Assembly: GCA_025362395.1 (NCBI GenBank)
Contig: JANYGK010000009.1
Coordinates: 1 to 64,000, forward strand
Source: Bacteroidota bacterium
GTDB lineage: Bacteria; Bacteroidota; Bacteroidia; B-17B0; Aurantibacillaceae
Direction of reading: 5' to 3'
DNA length: 64,000 nucleotides
The translations under genes and the position numbers were made by a program. Positions 52,654 to 63,241 of this stretch are shown here, in pieces (the stretch's first letter is position 1; each line of letters opens with the position of its first letter). The notes below the pieces were generated by a model that did not search any database, was not told the DNA's origin, and was given only the letters and a program-made list of their open reading frames with translations.

Positions 52654-53136
52654 TTATTTTTTCTCTAAAGGAGCTCCTTGTGAAGGCGCATTTGTAGGAA
52701 ACGCTTCTTCTACAGGTTTAGCGGCAATGTTGCCTTTAATTTGTATAGTTTGTACACCCGATTTTGCATTAGACTGCACAGTAACTGATTTACTGATAGG
52801 TCCTACACGGTTTGAATCATACTTTACTTTTATTTCTCCCATTTTACCCGGTAAAATAGGATCTTTAGGACATTGAGGAACTGTACAACCGCAAGAACCC
52901 TGGCACATAGTAATAATAAGAGGTTCCTTACCTGTATTTTTAAATTTAAATACACACTCACCATTATCACCTTGCATCATGTTTCCGTAATCATGCACCA
53001 TTTTGTCAAATTTAATATCCGCAGTGCTTACAGGCGCTGTAGGAGTTACTACTGAAACTGCACTATGGCCATCCTGTGCAATTGATAAAGTGCTTAATGA
53101 TGCTAAAAATCCGAGGGTAAAAATTAGTTTTTTCAT
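52654..53136 (-). CDS. DUF1573 domain protein (first of three)
   Basis: The frame extends to 53205, but MKKLIFTLGFLASLSTLSIAQ beginning at 53136 is a proper signal peptide and is taken as the start (160 residues). The DUF1573 domain has FKNTGKEPLIITMCQGSCGC, PILPGKMGEIKVKYDSNRV and VTVQSNAKSGVQTIQIKGN. It has a short C-terminal extension (EAFPTNAPSQGAPLEKK). It leads the minus-strand cluster and is divergent from valS. Confidence 0.9.
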   Translation of the reverse strand: MKKLIFTLGFLASLSTLSIAQDGHSAVSVVTPTAPVSTADIKFDKMVHDYGNMMQGDNGECVFKFKNTGKEPLIITMCQGSCGCTVPQCPKDPILPGKMGEIKVKYDSNRVGPISKSVTVQSNAKSGVQTIQIKGNIAAKPVEEAFPTNAPSQGAPLEKK

Positions 53137-53224
53137 TTTTTTGATTTGCGTTTTTATTTTATTGTGTTTAAAATTATTTCTAATATCGTGCCATAAAGAT
53201 AGCATACGCCTAGTTTACTTTGTG

Positions 53225-53232
53225 TATTTTTG
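53225..53232 (+). promoter_or_regulatory. Predicted -7 promoter box of valS
   Basis: TATTTTTG is an exact TAnnTTTG match, 32 bases before the valS ATG at 53264. No clear -33 TTTG was seen. Confidence 0.5.
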
Positions 53233-53263
53233 CGAAATTTAACAAAATTACTCATACCATAAG

Positions 53264-55882
53264 ATGGAAATCGAAAAAACATATAATTCAGCCAAAGCCG
53301 AAAAAACCTGGTACCAATATTGGCTTGATAAAAAATTCTTTAAATCTACCCCCGATCATCGCATCCCCTATACCATAGTTATTCCACCGCCCAATGTTAC
53401 AGGTGTGCTGCACATGGGGCACATGCTAAACAATACTATACAGGATGTACTGATTCGTCGTGCCCGCATGCTTGGCTTTAACGCCTGCTGGGTTCCCGGT
53501 ACCGACCATGCCAGTATTGCCACAGAAGCCAAAGTTGTTGCTTTATTAAAGGAAAAAGGCATTAACAAAACAGACCTGAGCCGCGAAGATTTTTTGAAAC
53601 ATGCTTGGGATTGGAAAGAAAAATATGGCGGCATTATATTGGAGCAGCTTAAAAAGCTTGGAGCAAGCTGCGACTGGGACAGAACAAAATTTACCATGCA
53701 GGAAGACATGAGTAAATCGGTAATTGAGGTGTTTATTGACCTGTACAATAAAGGGCAAATTTACCGCGGGGTTCGTATGGTAAACTGGGATCCGCAAGGG
53801 TTAACAGCCGTGAGCGATGAAGAAGTCATTCATAAAGAAGCAACCGGGAAATTGGTTTACGTAAAATATAAAATTGAAAATAGTACAGAGTTTATTACCG
53901 TAGCCACTACCCGTCCCGAAACCATTATGGGTGATACAGCAGTATGTGTTAATCCTAATGATGAGCGTTATATGCACTTAAAAGGAAAGTATGTTATTGT
54001 ACCGGTAGTGAATCGTACAGTACCTATTATTTTTGATGAGTATGTAGATGCAGCCTTTGGTACCGGAGCTTTAAAGGTAACGCCGGCGCATGACATCAAT
54101 GATTTTAACTTAGGCCAAAAACATAAATTGCCGACTATTGATGCCTTAACGCAGGATGGAAAAATAAGTGAGGCTGCGGGTGCATATGTAGGCATGGATC
54201 GCTTTGCCTGCCGCAAACAAATTATTATTGACTTAACAGAACAAGGCTTAGTTGAAAAAGTAGAAGAAATTAAAAATAAGGTAGGCTACAGCGAACGCAC
54301 CAATGCCGTAATAGAACCTCGTTTAAGCATGCAGTGGTTCCTGAAAATGGATACTATAAGTAAGCCGGCTTTGGATGCTGTTGTAAACGGTGAGGTAAAA
54401 CTGATCCCGGAAAAGTTTATTAATACCTATAAGCATTGGATGGAAAATGTGCACGATTGGTGCATTAGCCGCCAGTTGTGGTGGGGACAACGAATTCCCG
54501 CATGGTATGATGGTAAAGGAAATACAGTGGTTGCCAAAACAAAAGAAGAAGCTGTTAAATTATTAAACACTAACGATGTTAAGCAGGATGAAGACGTGCT
54601 GGATACGTGGTTTTCATCATGGCTGTGGCCTTTAACGGTATTTGATCCTAAAATTGTACAAAACGGTTGGGATAAAGCCAACGAAGATCTTAAATATTAT
54701 TACCCGACTAACGACTTGGTAACTGCCCCTGAAATTTTATTTTTTTGGGTTGCGCGTATGATTATAGCAGGTAAGGAATATACAGGCCAAAAACCATTTA
54801 GTAATGTATATTTAACGGGTATTGTGCGTGATAAGCAAGGTCGTAAAATGAGCAAAAGTCTTGGTAATTCACCTGATCCGCTGGAACTGATAGAAAAATA
54901 CGGGGCAGACGGCGTACGCGTGGGGATGTTATTATGTTCACCTGCAGGTAACGATTTAATGTTTGATGAAAGTTACTGTGAACAAGGGCGCAACTTTGCC
55001 AATAAAGTTTGGAATGCGTTCCGTTTAATTAAAGGCTTTGAAGTTGGTAACGTAGAACAGCCTCAATCATCGAAGGCAGCCGGTACTTGGTTCGAAAATA
55101 AATTATCGGAGCAGCTTGAAATTATTAACGAACACTACTCAAAATACAGAATGAGCGATGCCTTAATGGCTACTTATAAATTAGTGTGGGATGATTTTTG
55201 CGCTTGGTATCTAGAAGCCATTAAGCCTGATTTTATTGACGGTAAAGCGCAGCCCATCGATAAAATAACTTACGAAGCAACCTTAGGATATTTAGAATCT
55301 TTATTAAAAATTATGCATCCGTGGATGCCTTTTATCACAGAAGAGATCTGGCATTTAATTAAAGAACGCGGCGAAAAAGAATGTGTTATTGTTGCCGAAT
55401 GGCCTAAACAAGAACAGGAGTTAGACATTAAACAGCTGGCTGAGTTTGAAGTAAGTAAAGAGCTGGTAGCGATGGTAAGGAACGTTCGTGCGCAAAAACA
55501 AATTTCTCCTAAAGAAAAATTAGAGGTCATTGAAAAATCGGAAGCAACCCGTTCATACTTTGATGCTGCCATTATCAAACTTGCTAATTTATCGGCCTTT
55601 AATTATACGAAAGATCAAGTTGAAGGCGCCTTTTCATTCCAAATAAAAACAACCGAATTTTATATTCCTTTAGCTCAAAGCTTAAATAAGGAAGAAGAGA
55701 TAGTTCGTTTAACTAAAGAGTTGGACTATAATAAAGGTTTTTTAAAATCGGTGGAGATAAAATTATCCAATGAAAAATTTGTTTCCAATGCCAAGCCGGA
55801 AGTGATTGAGGCAGAGCGGAAAAAACAAAGTGATACCTTATCAAAAATTAAAACGGTGGAAGAGCAATTAAAAGCTCTTTAA
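53264..55882 (+). CDS. valS: Valine-tRNA ligase
   Basis: The 872-residue protein has the class I signature [15 protein letters not shown] (HMGH at 50-53), the editing domain with [20 protein letters not shown], and the KMSKS loop (528-532) in [14 protein letters not shown]. The anticodon-binding region has [14 protein letters not shown], and a C-terminal coiled arm (about 800-872) follows. It charges tRNA-Val in the cytoplasm. Length and motif spacing are normal. It is divergent from the DUF1573 cluster. Confidence 0.98.
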   Translation: MEIEKTYNSAKAEKTWYQYWLDKKFFKSTPDHRIPYTIVIPPPNVTGVLHMGHMLNNTIQDVLIRRARMLGFNACWVPGTDHASIATEAKVVALLKEKGINKTDLSREDFLKHAWDWKEKYGGIILEQLKKLGASCDWDRTKFTMQEDMSKSVIEVFIDLYNKGQIYRGVRMVNWDPQGLTAVSDEEVIHKEATGKLVYVKYKIENSTEFITVATTRPETIMGDTAVCVNPNDERYMHLKGKYVIVPVVNRTVPIIFDEYVDAAFGTGALKVTPAHDINDFNLGQKHKLPTIDALTQDGKISEAAGAYVGMDRFACRKQIIIDLTEQGLVEKVEEIKNKVGYSERTNAVIEPRLSMQWFLKMDTISKPALDAVVNGEVKLIPEKFINTYKHWMENVHDWCISRQLWWGQRIPAWYDGKGNTVVAKTKEEAVKLLNTNDVKQDEDVLDTWFSSWLWPLTVFDPKIVQNGWDKANEDLKYYYPTNDLVTAPEILFFWVARMIIAGKEYTGQKPFSNVYLTGIVRDKQGRKMSKSLGNSPDPLELIEKYGADGVRVGMLLCSPAGNDLMFDESYCEQGRNFANKVWNAFRLIKGFEVGNVEQPQSSKAAGTWFENKLSEQLEIINEHYSKYRMSDALMATYKLVWDDFCAWYLEAIKPDFIDGKAQPIDKITYEATLGYLESLLKIMHPWMPFITEEIWHLIKERGEKECVIVAEWPKQEQELDIKQLAEFEVSKELVAMVRNVRAQKQISPKEKLEVIEKSEATRSYFDAAIIKLANLSAFNYTKDQVEGAFSFQIKTTEFYIPLAQSLNKEEEIVRLTKELDYNKGFLKSVEIKLSNEKFVSNAKPEVIEAERKKQSDTLSKIKTVEEQLKAL

Positions 55883-56072
55883 TACGTTTACTCGTTATAA
55901 TTTACTTTTCACTCATTCGCAGCTTTTAGTTTATGGCCTTATTAGGAGTAATTGGTTATTAATTATTCTCATTAACTAAAATACTCATTTGTCGTATTTG
56001 TTAAAATTGGAATAATACCTAAATTTACAACTTGTTAACGTAAACTTAATCCCTCGAAATACATAAATCTAA

Positions 56073-57413
56073 ATGAAGTATTTATTGTCTTTAAATTTAT
56101 TAGGGGAGTTAATCATCATTACCTTAAGTCTTTTATTTATCGGTGAGCTTTTCGCTCAACCCGATATTATCATTTTTTGTACTGCATTATGGTTAATCGG
56201 TACATTTATTACTGAAAATTATTACATTAACCGCTTACCCGGGGTTCTTATCAACATTATTAATTTAGCCAAGTTCTTTGCGATCTATTATTTGATCCTG
56301 TTTTTATATGCTAAGTTATTTCACGAAGCTGATTTTTCGAATTACGGATTGATCCATTTTTCGGTACTCTTGTTTATTTTTCTAATCTCGTGGCGTATAC
56401 TGGTATTTTTTCTTATTAAAAGAGCGTTTAAAAATCCTAAAAATAACCAACAAATTATTATTGTAGGCGTAAGCGTTAACAGTGTTCATTTAAAGGAGTT
56501 TATTGATACCAGGCCCCAATACGGCTTAAGTATACTCGGGTTCTTTTCCGAAAAAGTAAATGATAAAGTAACTATATTAGGAAATTACAGTGAGGTTTTT
56601 AAATATTGCCAAGAAAATAATGTTTCGGAAATTATCTGTTCGATGGATAAAGTAAGTAAGGAATATTTATCGAGTTTAATTGTTTTCGCGGAAAACCACC
56701 TGATAACAATCCGCATCATTCCTGATTCTTCGGGTGTATTTGGGCGCAATTTTGTTACTACCTTTTTAGAATACATTCCTTTACTTGCTTTACGTAAAAA
56801 TCCTTTCGAGGAAGTATCGAATAAATTTATTAAAAGGGCGTTTGATATTGTCTTCTCTTTGTGTGTCATATTTTTTATTTTATCATGGCTGTTCCCTATT
56901 ATTGCCTTACTGATTTTGATCGATTCAAAAGGGCCGATTCTTTTTTCACAGGAACGTACGGGCTTATTAAACAAATCATTTAGGTGTTTAAAGTTTAGAA
57001 CAATGGTTGTTAATACAGGGGCAAATGTTGTGCAGGCTCAAAAAAATGACTCGAGAATAACTAAAGTAGGTGCATTTTTACGAAAGACCAGCCTTGATGA
57101 ATTGCCTCAATTTCTTAATGTATTATGGGGAACGATGTCTGTTGTGGGTCCTCGCCCGCACATGGTTAAGCATACTGAAGAATATTCGCAGCTTGTAGAT
57201 AAATACATGTTGAGGCATTTAATAAAACCGGGAATCACAGGTCTGTCGCAGGTTATGGGATACCGCGGTGAAACGCAGCATGATTTGTATTTAATGAAAA
57301 TGAGGGTTAGAATGGATCGCTTTTACATTGAGAACTGGTCATTTTATTTAGATCTGAAAGTAGTTTATGAAACTATTATTTCTATGTTTAAGAAAAATGA
57401 ACAGGTCTATTAA
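56073..57413 (+). CDS. Polyprenyl glycosylphosphotransferase (initiating sugar transferase)
   Basis: The 446-residue protein has four N-terminal membrane helices, a NAD-binding-like middle (IIIVGVSVNSVHLKEFIDTR), a fifth helix (about 265-285) and the bacterial sugar transferase domain: FKRAFDIVF, KFRTMV, LRKTSLDELPQFLNVLWGTM, GPRPHMV and KPGITGLSQVMGYRGE. It loads the first sugar phosphate onto undecaprenyl phosphate, starting a polysaccharide repeat. It heads the polysaccharide locus that extends to the right edge. Sugar specificity (glucose or galactose-type) is not clear. Confidence 0.93.
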   Translation: MKYLLSLNLLGELIIITLSLLFIGELFAQPDIIIFCTALWLIGTFITENYYINRLPGVLINIINLAKFFAIYYLILFLYAKLFHEADFSNYGLIHFSVLLFIFLISWRILVFFLIKRAFKNPKNNQQIIIVGVSVNSVHLKEFIDTRPQYGLSILGFFSEKVNDKVTILGNYSEVFKYCQENNVSEIICSMDKVSKEYLSSLIVFAENHLITIRIIPDSSGVFGRNFVTTFLEYIPLLALRKNPFEEVSNKFIKRAFDIVFSLCVIFFILSWLFPIIALLILIDSKGPILFSQERTGLLNKSFRCLKFRTMVVNTGANVVQAQKNDSRITKVGAFLRKTSLDELPQFLNVLWGTMSVVGPRPHMVKHTEEYSQLVDKYMLRHLIKPGITGLSQVMGYRGETQHDLYLMKMRVRMDRFYIENWSFYLDLKVVYETIISMFKKNEQVY

Positions 57414-57553
57414 TTTCTTCCTTGCCAAGTTTAAAACTTCACTACAATTACCGGATATTACCATAAAAATAATATCTTAGAGGCTTGAATAATTGACTAT
57501 TGCTAATAGATCTTTATAAATATTGTATTTTTAGGAAAAACGTTAAAATTTAA

Positions 57554-58444
57554 ATGATGAATAATCTTAATAATGAACATAATGCAAGCCCAAATGACTT
57601 TTTAGAATTATTACGCACCGGTTTTGCATTAATGAGTAAACTTTTTAATTTCCTGAAACAAGCTTTACTAAAAAAATCGCTTATTATTATATTTTTTACT
57701 GTTACCGGATTAGTTTTGGGTTACTTGAAGCAATATGTAAGCAAACCTGTTTACAAGGGTTCAATGCAGGTAACGCAAAATGATGTATCAAAAGAGATTT
57801 TCATAAAAAAAATACAAACCATAGGTAATTTACTTGAAACAAAGTCATACAATGTTGTTGCACGAAAATTATTTATCCCGCAAGAAGTTGCATCCAATCT
57901 TTGTAATATTTCTGTTATATCTTTAGATCATGATACGGCTAATGTAGGTTCATTTTTGATCATGATCGAGTCTACTGATAACCAAAATGGTGACGCTTTA
58001 CAGGCAGGAATCCTTAATTATTTAAATAGTTTTGAATACGTTAATACGTTAAAAAAAATACAACGTGAACTGTATCGTGAAAAAATTATTTTTATAGATA
58101 AACAACTGGCTCAATTAGATTCTTTTAAAGTTATTTATGCTAAATCCATGTCACATGTTAATGTAGGGGGCGTAAACTTAATGATGAATCAAAATAATAT
58201 GTCGGACCTTTTTAAGCAGTCAGCTGATTTAATTAAAGAAAAGCAACAGCTCACTGAAAATTTAAATGGACATGAAAATATCGTATATGTAATGGACGAT
58301 TTATCTATTTCGGAAAAACCGAATAGAGGATCTATTGCATCTAACATTCTAAAGTTTGTGGCTTTCAGTTTTTTAATAGGATATGTAATTGCGATGCTTA
58401 GCCTTTTAAATGATAAACTTCGCGTTAACACACCCGCGAACTAA
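57554..58444 (+). CDS. Wzz-like chain-length/co-polymerase membrane protein
   Basis: The 296-residue protein has two membrane helices (about 38-56, SLIIIFFTVTGLVLGYLKQY; and 258-278, NILKFVAFSFLIGYVIAMLS) around a large periplasmic helical domain. That is the Wzz-type topology. No Walker motif or tyrosine kinase domain is present. It sits after the initiating transferase and before a Wzy-like protein. It probably regulates chain length. The start is at ATG 57554, or 57557 if the second Met is used. Confidence 0.8.
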   Translation: MMNNLNNEHNASPNDFLELLRTGFALMSKLFNFLKQALLKKSLIIIFFTVTGLVLGYLKQYVSKPVYKGSMQVTQNDVSKEIFIKKIQTIGNLLETKSYNVVARKLFIPQEVASNLCNISVISLDHDTANVGSFLIMIESTDNQNGDALQAGILNYLNSFEYVNTLKKIQRELYREKIIFIDKQLAQLDSFKVIYAKSMSHVNVGGVNLMMNQNNMSDLFKQSADLIKEKQQLTENLNGHENIVYVMDDLSISEKPNRGSIASNILKFVAFSFLIGYVIAMLSLLNDKLRVNTPAN

Positions 58445-58461
58445 AACAGCCGAACTATTTT

Positions 58462-59718
58462 ATGTCTGTTCCAATAAATACTACGTATCATAAATACTTG
58501 ACGGAATTATTTATATGCGTCATTTATTTTTTTTTAAATACCGTATTTTTACCGGAAGGTTTATCGTATACTACACTTTTAAGCCCCCTGTTTTTAATGT
58601 ACCTTATAAGGAGGGGTCAGGTAAAATCGTTGATCCTGTTTATCTTATTCTCCTTCGTCTTATTTTTCATTCATTATTCCAACGGAATTCATTTACGCTA
58701 TTACGCTGTTTCTTGGCTGTTGTCTTTTGTCTGTCTTATATTTATTTTAACGGCTTATTATTTTATAAATACAACCGGTTATCTTGAAAAAATATTTTCA
58801 AGGCTTTTATATATTAACGCCGTTTTAGTAGTTATTGCGCTTATTGCTTTTTTCATACCACCTTTATTTGATACGTTTTGGTTTGTGAACGCCTTTACTA
58901 ATGGGGTAAGTAATTTTGGGCGATTAAAAATGTTTACTTATGAAGCTTCCATCTATTCTGTAACCTTTACACCTTTATTTCTGTTTTATTTTTTAAAAGC
59001 TTTTCAATCATCTACAAAACATAAGTTCTTTTTATTGTTCTTATCTGTTATCCCTTTATTACTATCGTTTTCGTTTGGTGTTTTAATTACACTTTTCCTG
59101 GCATTTATAATTGTTGCATTAATTGAATCAGATAAATTACCAAGACATAGAAACCTGTTCAAGTACGTATTAATCATTAGCGTTATTGTTTTATTCCTGC
59201 TCTTCATATTTGCTTTATTAATGCCGGAGCACCCGATTATAGTAAGAATTAAAAACATTTTCAATAATCAGGATTCTTCTTTTAGAGGAAGAACAACCGA
59301 CTCGTTTATATTAGCTTACGAAATTGCCAAAATGAAAAGCTTGTTTTTTGGTGTAGGCCCGGGTCAAATAAAAGTGTTGGGAGTTGAGCTGTATTATAGA
59401 TTCTATAATCAAACCATTAATACGGAACATGCCATCAGGATCCCTAATACTGTAGCTGAAACGCTTGCCTTATATGGCTTATTAGGAATCATTGTTCGCA
59501 TTGGGATCTTAATTTATTTTTATTTTAAAACTAAAGTCTTCAATAATTATTACAGGCAAACATTATTTATTTTTATGTTTATCTACCAGTTTACGGGCAG
59601 TTATTTTGTGAACTTAAATGAATTTGTTATTTGGATATTGGCTTTCTCAACAACTCAATTTACATGTTTTGATAAACGTGAATTATTGCAAACCAATTTA
59701 ACACCGATCAACTCATGA
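58462..59718 (+). CDS. O-antigen ligase/polymerase (Wzy-like) membrane protein
   Basis: The 418-residue protein has about eleven hydrophobic segments and a large periplasmic loop (about 265-325) with SFRGRTTDSFILAYEIAKM and FFGVGPGQIK. The loop pattern RGR...GVGPG is the Wzy_C signature. It would polymerise or ligate undecaprenyl-linked glycans at the outer face. It overlaps the next gene by four bases. A second protein of this type lies at 61885. Confidence 0.82.
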   Translation: MSVPINTTYHKYLTELFICVIYFFLNTVFLPEGLSYTTLLSPLFLMYLIRRGQVKSLILFILFSFVLFFIHYSNGIHLRYYAVSWLLSFVCLIFILTAYYFINTTGYLEKIFSRLLYINAVLVVIALIAFFIPPLFDTFWFVNAFTNGVSNFGRLKMFTYEASIYSVTFTPLFLFYFLKAFQSSTKHKFFLLFLSVIPLLLSFSFGVLITLFLAFIIVALIESDKLPRHRNLFKYVLIISVIVLFLLFIFALLMPEHPIIVRIKNIFNNQDSSFRGRTTDSFILAYEIAKMKSLFFGVGPGQIKVLGVELYYRFYNQTINTEHAIRIPNTVAETLALYGLLGIIVRIGILIYFYFKTKVFNNYYRQTLFIFMFIYQFTGSYFVNLNEFVIWILAFSTTQFTCFDKRELLQTNLTPINS

Positions 59719-60791
59719 ATGTAGCATTTGTATCGAGAAGTACGTTATATAGCGGTAAAGGAGGAGACACTATCCAGATATTAAGGACAGCAGATTACCT
59801 TCGGGAAAGAGGGATTAATGTCGATATTTTTTTATCTTCTGACGCTATTGATTATGATAAGTATGATATAATGCACGGGTTTAATGTTATAAGACCGGCT
59901 GATCTTATAAAACATTTTAACCGGTTTAAAAAACATAAAGTACTCTCTACCATTTATGTTGATTATTCGGATTATGAAAAAAATGCGCGGAAAGGTTTTG
60001 TAGGAAAAGTGTTCAACCTGATAGGCGCTGATATGACAGAGTATTTAAAAACCTGTTTGCGTTGGGTGAAGAACGGAGAAAAAAATTTCAGCTTTCAATA
60101 TCTTTTTGGCGGTCACGGAAATGCGGTAAGATCTTTAATTAAAGCTTCTAATATTTTACTGCCTAACTCTAACAGTGAATATAACCGCTTATTAAAAAGT
60201 TATGGCATTGCTAAACGGTATGCGGTTATACCAAACGGAATAGACCATAAGCTGTTTAAAGAAAGTTACGACATTACCAAAAAACAAAAAAACCTCGTAA
60301 TTTGTGTAGCAAGAATTGACGGAAGAAAAAATCAGTTAAACCTTATCAGGGCATTAAACGATACTGAATTTGAATTATTAATCATTGGTAAGTCTGCACC
60401 AAATCATATAGACTATTATAATCAATGCAGAGCTGAAGCAAAAAGTAATGTAAACTTTATTACAGAGGTTGAACAGGAAGAATTAATTCAATATTATTTA
60501 AAAGCAAAAGTACATGCTATGCCAAGTTGGTTCGAAACAACAGGGCTTAGCTCCCTGGAAGCCATTGCTATGGGATGTAATATTGTTATTGCGCCTAATG
60601 GCGACACGCCTGAATATTTTGGAGATAAGGCTTATTATAGCGCTCCCGATAGTGTAGAAGGCATTTATAATGCCGTAAAAAAAGCAGCCGACGCCAATTT
60701 CGATCTGTCTTACCGTGCTCTTGTATATTCAAACTATACCTGGGAGAAAACCGCTGATGAAACATTAAATGCTTATAAATCTTTAACGTAA
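59715..60791 (+). CDS. Glycosyltransferase family 4 protein
   Basis: The 358-residue protein has a GT-B fold: N-terminal GGDTIQILRTADYLRERGIN, then the nucleotide-sugar region YAVIPNGIDHKLF, ICVARIDGRKNQLNLIRALN and MPSWFETTGLSSLEAIAMGC (the EX7E motif lies in FETTGLSSLE). It adds a sugar to the growing repeat unit using an NDP-sugar, at the cytoplasmic face. It overlaps the Wzy-like gene and lies six bases before the next glycosyltransferase. Confidence 0.92.
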   Translation: MNVAFVSRSTLYSGKGGDTIQILRTADYLRERGINVDIFLSSDAIDYDKYDIMHGFNVIRPADLIKHFNRFKKHKVLSTIYVDYSDYEKNARKGFVGKVFNLIGADMTEYLKTCLRWVKNGEKNFSFQYLFGGHGNAVRSLIKASNILLPNSNSEYNRLLKSYGIAKRYAVIPNGIDHKLFKESYDITKKQKNLVICVARIDGRKNQLNLIRALNDTEFELLIIGKSAPNHIDYYNQCRAEAKSNVNFITEVEQEELIQYYLKAKVHAMPSWFETTGLSSLEAIAMGCNIVIAPNGDTPEYFGDKAYYSAPDSVEGIYNAVKKAADANFDLSYRALVYSNYTWEKTADETLNAYKSLT

Positions 60792-60797
60792 CTCATT

Positions 60798-61892
60798 TTG
60801 AAAATCGCTATTATAGGTACCCGCGGAATCCCAAATAATTATGGAGGCTTTGAGCAATTTGCAGAAAAAGTATCGGTGTTATTAATTAATATGGGTTATG
60901 AGATAACTGTTTATAATTCATCGCTTCACCCCTATGTAAAAGATGAGTGGAATGGCGTAAAGATTGTCCGGAAAAATGATCCTGAAAATAAAATAGGAAC
61001 AGCCGGCCAATTCTTATATGACCTTAATTGTATTTTACATACACGCTCCCGTAAGTATGATATTATACTTCAGCTGGGCTACACCAGCAGCAGTGTGTGG
61101 AATTTCCTATTCAGAAAAAAGGATATTATCATTACCAACATGGATGGTATAGAATGGAAAAGATCGAAGTACAGTTCTAAAATACAATCTTTTTTAAAGT
61201 ATGCCGAAAAGCTGGCGGTAAAAAAAAGTGATTACTTAATTGCCGATTCAAAGGGAATACAATCGTATCTAAAAAACAAATATAAGGTTGATTCATCTTA
61301 CATAGCTTACGGGGCAGATATTATTGATGCTCCGAATAAAACTCTTTTAGATACTTATAAATTACAGGTAAACAATTACAATTTACTGATAGCACGCTTT
61401 GAGCCTGAAAATAATATTGAAGAAATCATTAAAGGGCATATCCCCTACCCCGATAAAAAATTAATACTGGTTGGTAATCCCAAAAATGATTTCGGAACCT
61501 ATTTAACATCAACCTATAAGCAGGAAAACATTATTTTTTTAGGAGCTATTTATGATGAAAAAATAATTAACGCTCTGCGGTATTATTGCGCTTTATATTT
61601 TCACGGCCATTCTGTAGGCGGAACTAATCCTTCACTTATAGAAGCAATGGCCTGCGGATGTTTAATAGTAGCAAACCAAAACGAATTTAACGAAGGCGTT
61701 TTAGGGAATAACGCTTTTTATTTTAAACAAGCATCCGATATTCATAAATTAATGGAGCAATCTTTAAAAAAAGAGAATTACTTAAATTACATTCAACATA
61801 ATTACGATATTATTAAAGCCGAATTTAATTGGCAGCATATATCCCATCAGTTGGATGAACTATTTAAGAGAGCAAAAGCAAACCATGGATAA
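60798..61892 (+). CDS. Glycosyltransferase with DUF1972 N-terminal domain
   Basis: The 364-residue protein begins from TTG at 60798 with KIAIIGTRGIPNNYGGFEQF, the diagnostic N-terminus of DUF1972 glycosyltransferases (rhamnosyl-transferase-like, GT4). The C-terminal half has LLIARFEPENNIEEIIKG and HGHSVGGTNPSLIEAMACGC. No ATG occurs close upstream. It lies six bases after the GT4 gene. The 3' end overlaps the start of the next gene (61885). Confidence 0.92.
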   Translation: MKIAIIGTRGIPNNYGGFEQFAEKVSVLLINMGYEITVYNSSLHPYVKDEWNGVKIVRKNDPENKIGTAGQFLYDLNCILHTRSRKYDIILQLGYTSSSVWNFLFRKKDIIITNMDGIEWKRSKYSSKIQSFLKYAEKLAVKKSDYLIADSKGIQSYLKNKYKVDSSYIAYGADIIDAPNKTLLDTYKLQVNNYNLLIARFEPENNIEEIIKGHIPYPDKKLILVGNPKNDFGTYLTSTYKQENIIFLGAIYDEKIINALRYYCALYFHGHSVGGTNPSLIEAMACGCLIVANQNEFNEGVLGNNAFYFKQASDIHKLMEQSLKKENYLNYIQHNYDIIKAEFNWQHISHQLDELFKRAKANHG

Positions 61893-63144
61893 GCAAACCA
61901 TACATCATAAAATATATGAGTACGGCATCCCCTTACTTCTTTTTTTAGTGCCTTTTAATTTTGTAGTCACTAACGTGTTTGTACTTATAGTTTCGGCGAA
62001 TTGGTTAATTGAAATGGACTTTAAAAACAAGTGTATAAGGGCTGCGAAATCGCCTTATATTTTATGTGCATTAGCATTATTTGCTTTAATATGCATTGAA
62101 TTAATGTTTACGCATAACCATAAAGCAGGACTATTTTCTATTGAAAAAAAGCTGTCTCTTTTGTGCTTTCCTTTGATTATAGGCACTTCCAAGTTTTTTG
62201 AAGAAAAAGATATAAAGCATCAGTGCTATCGTTTTTTCTATTTAGGAACATTAGCAGCTGCCGTTATATTAATAAGCATGGCTTGTTATAATTATATAAA
62301 TACACACGATAAAGCTTATTTTTTTTACCATCCTTTGGTAACTCCTTTTAAACAGCATGCCGTTTATTTTAGTGTGTATATCTATATAAGTATGGTGTTT
62401 CTTTACTACGATTACTATCTTTTAAATAAATTAAAAACGTACCACGTTGCCGGCATCCTGTTCTTATCGGTATTTTTAATATTACTTTCTTCAAAGCTTA
62501 TTATTGTGTTGTTTTTAATTCATGCCGGTATTTTAATTTTAAAAAAGTTGGCGACACACGAAAAAAAATTATATACTTATTTAGGATTATCTGTAATTAT
62601 AATTGCAGGTTCTCTTCTTTTTTTAACTAAAAATCCTGTGAGAGAACGGTTTAAGGACCTTGGCGCAGGTAATATAGAATTGTTAAGCCAATCAAAATTT
62701 AATACAGCTGATTACTTTAATGCCTGGCAGCTGAGAATTTTGTTATGGAAATTTTCAGTTGAAATAGTATCAGAGCAACACAAATGGCTTACCGGTGTAA
62801 CACCGGGGGATTCGCAAGACCTGCTAAACGCAAAAGTAAAACAATACGGTATGTACATTGGTGAAAAGCAAAGAGGCGACTATGGCTACCTGCACCATAA
62901 CTGCCATAACCAGTATGTAGAAACGCTTTTCCAAACCGGTATTTTAGGATTGTTATTACTGATAAGTATTTTAGTAATATCATTTAAAAAAGTGTGGGAG
63001 CAAAAAGACAGGATCAGTTTTTTTATGATCTTTGCCTTTTCTTATTTTTTTCTAACAGAATCCCCTATAGAAAGGATGATGGGAATAGTACCTTTATTTA
63101 TATTGTTATCTCTTATAAATGTAAAAATGCAGCCAAAAGAGTAA
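61885..63144 (+). CDS. O-antigen ligase family membrane protein
   Basis: I start at ATG 61885 (MDKQTIHHKIYEYGIPLLLF), which overlaps the preceding gene by eight bases; an upstream ATG at 61855 is possible. About 419 residues with about ten hydrophobic segments, and a long periplasmic loop (residues about 240-345) with RERFKDLGAG and HHNCHNQYVETLFQTGILGL, the Wzy_C-like signature with the conserved His-Asn. It is a second candidate polymerase or ligase in the locus. Confidence 0.85.
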   Translation: MDKQTIHHKIYEYGIPLLLFLVPFNFVVTNVFVLIVSANWLIEMDFKNKCIRAAKSPYILCALALFALICIELMFTHNHKAGLFSIEKKLSLLCFPLIIGTSKFFEEKDIKHQCYRFFYLGTLAAAVILISMACYNYINTHDKAYFFYHPLVTPFKQHAVYFSVYIYISMVFLYYDYYLLNKLKTYHVAGILFLSVFLILLSSKLIIVLFLIHAGILILKKLATHEKKLYTYLGLSVIIIAGSLLFLTKNPVRERFKDLGAGNIELLSQSKFNTADYFNAWQLRILLWKFSVEIVSEQHKWLTGVTPGDSQDLLNAKVKQYGMYIGEKQRGDYGYLHHNCHNQYVETLFQTGILGLLLLISILVISFKKVWEQKDRISFFMIFAFSYFFLTESPIERMMGIVPLFILLSLINVKMQPKE

Positions 63145-63241
63145 GCCATTGTTTTACTGAAGTTTTGTATTTGCATCTGCTCATTTATTGGTTAAAGGCC
63201 TTTAATTATTAGTATATTTGCTTTAAAGAAGCTAATATTAA

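Noticed and set aside
53368-55578. Minus-strand frames opposite valS
   Set aside because: They are shadows of a clearly coding valS gene with all motifs in place.
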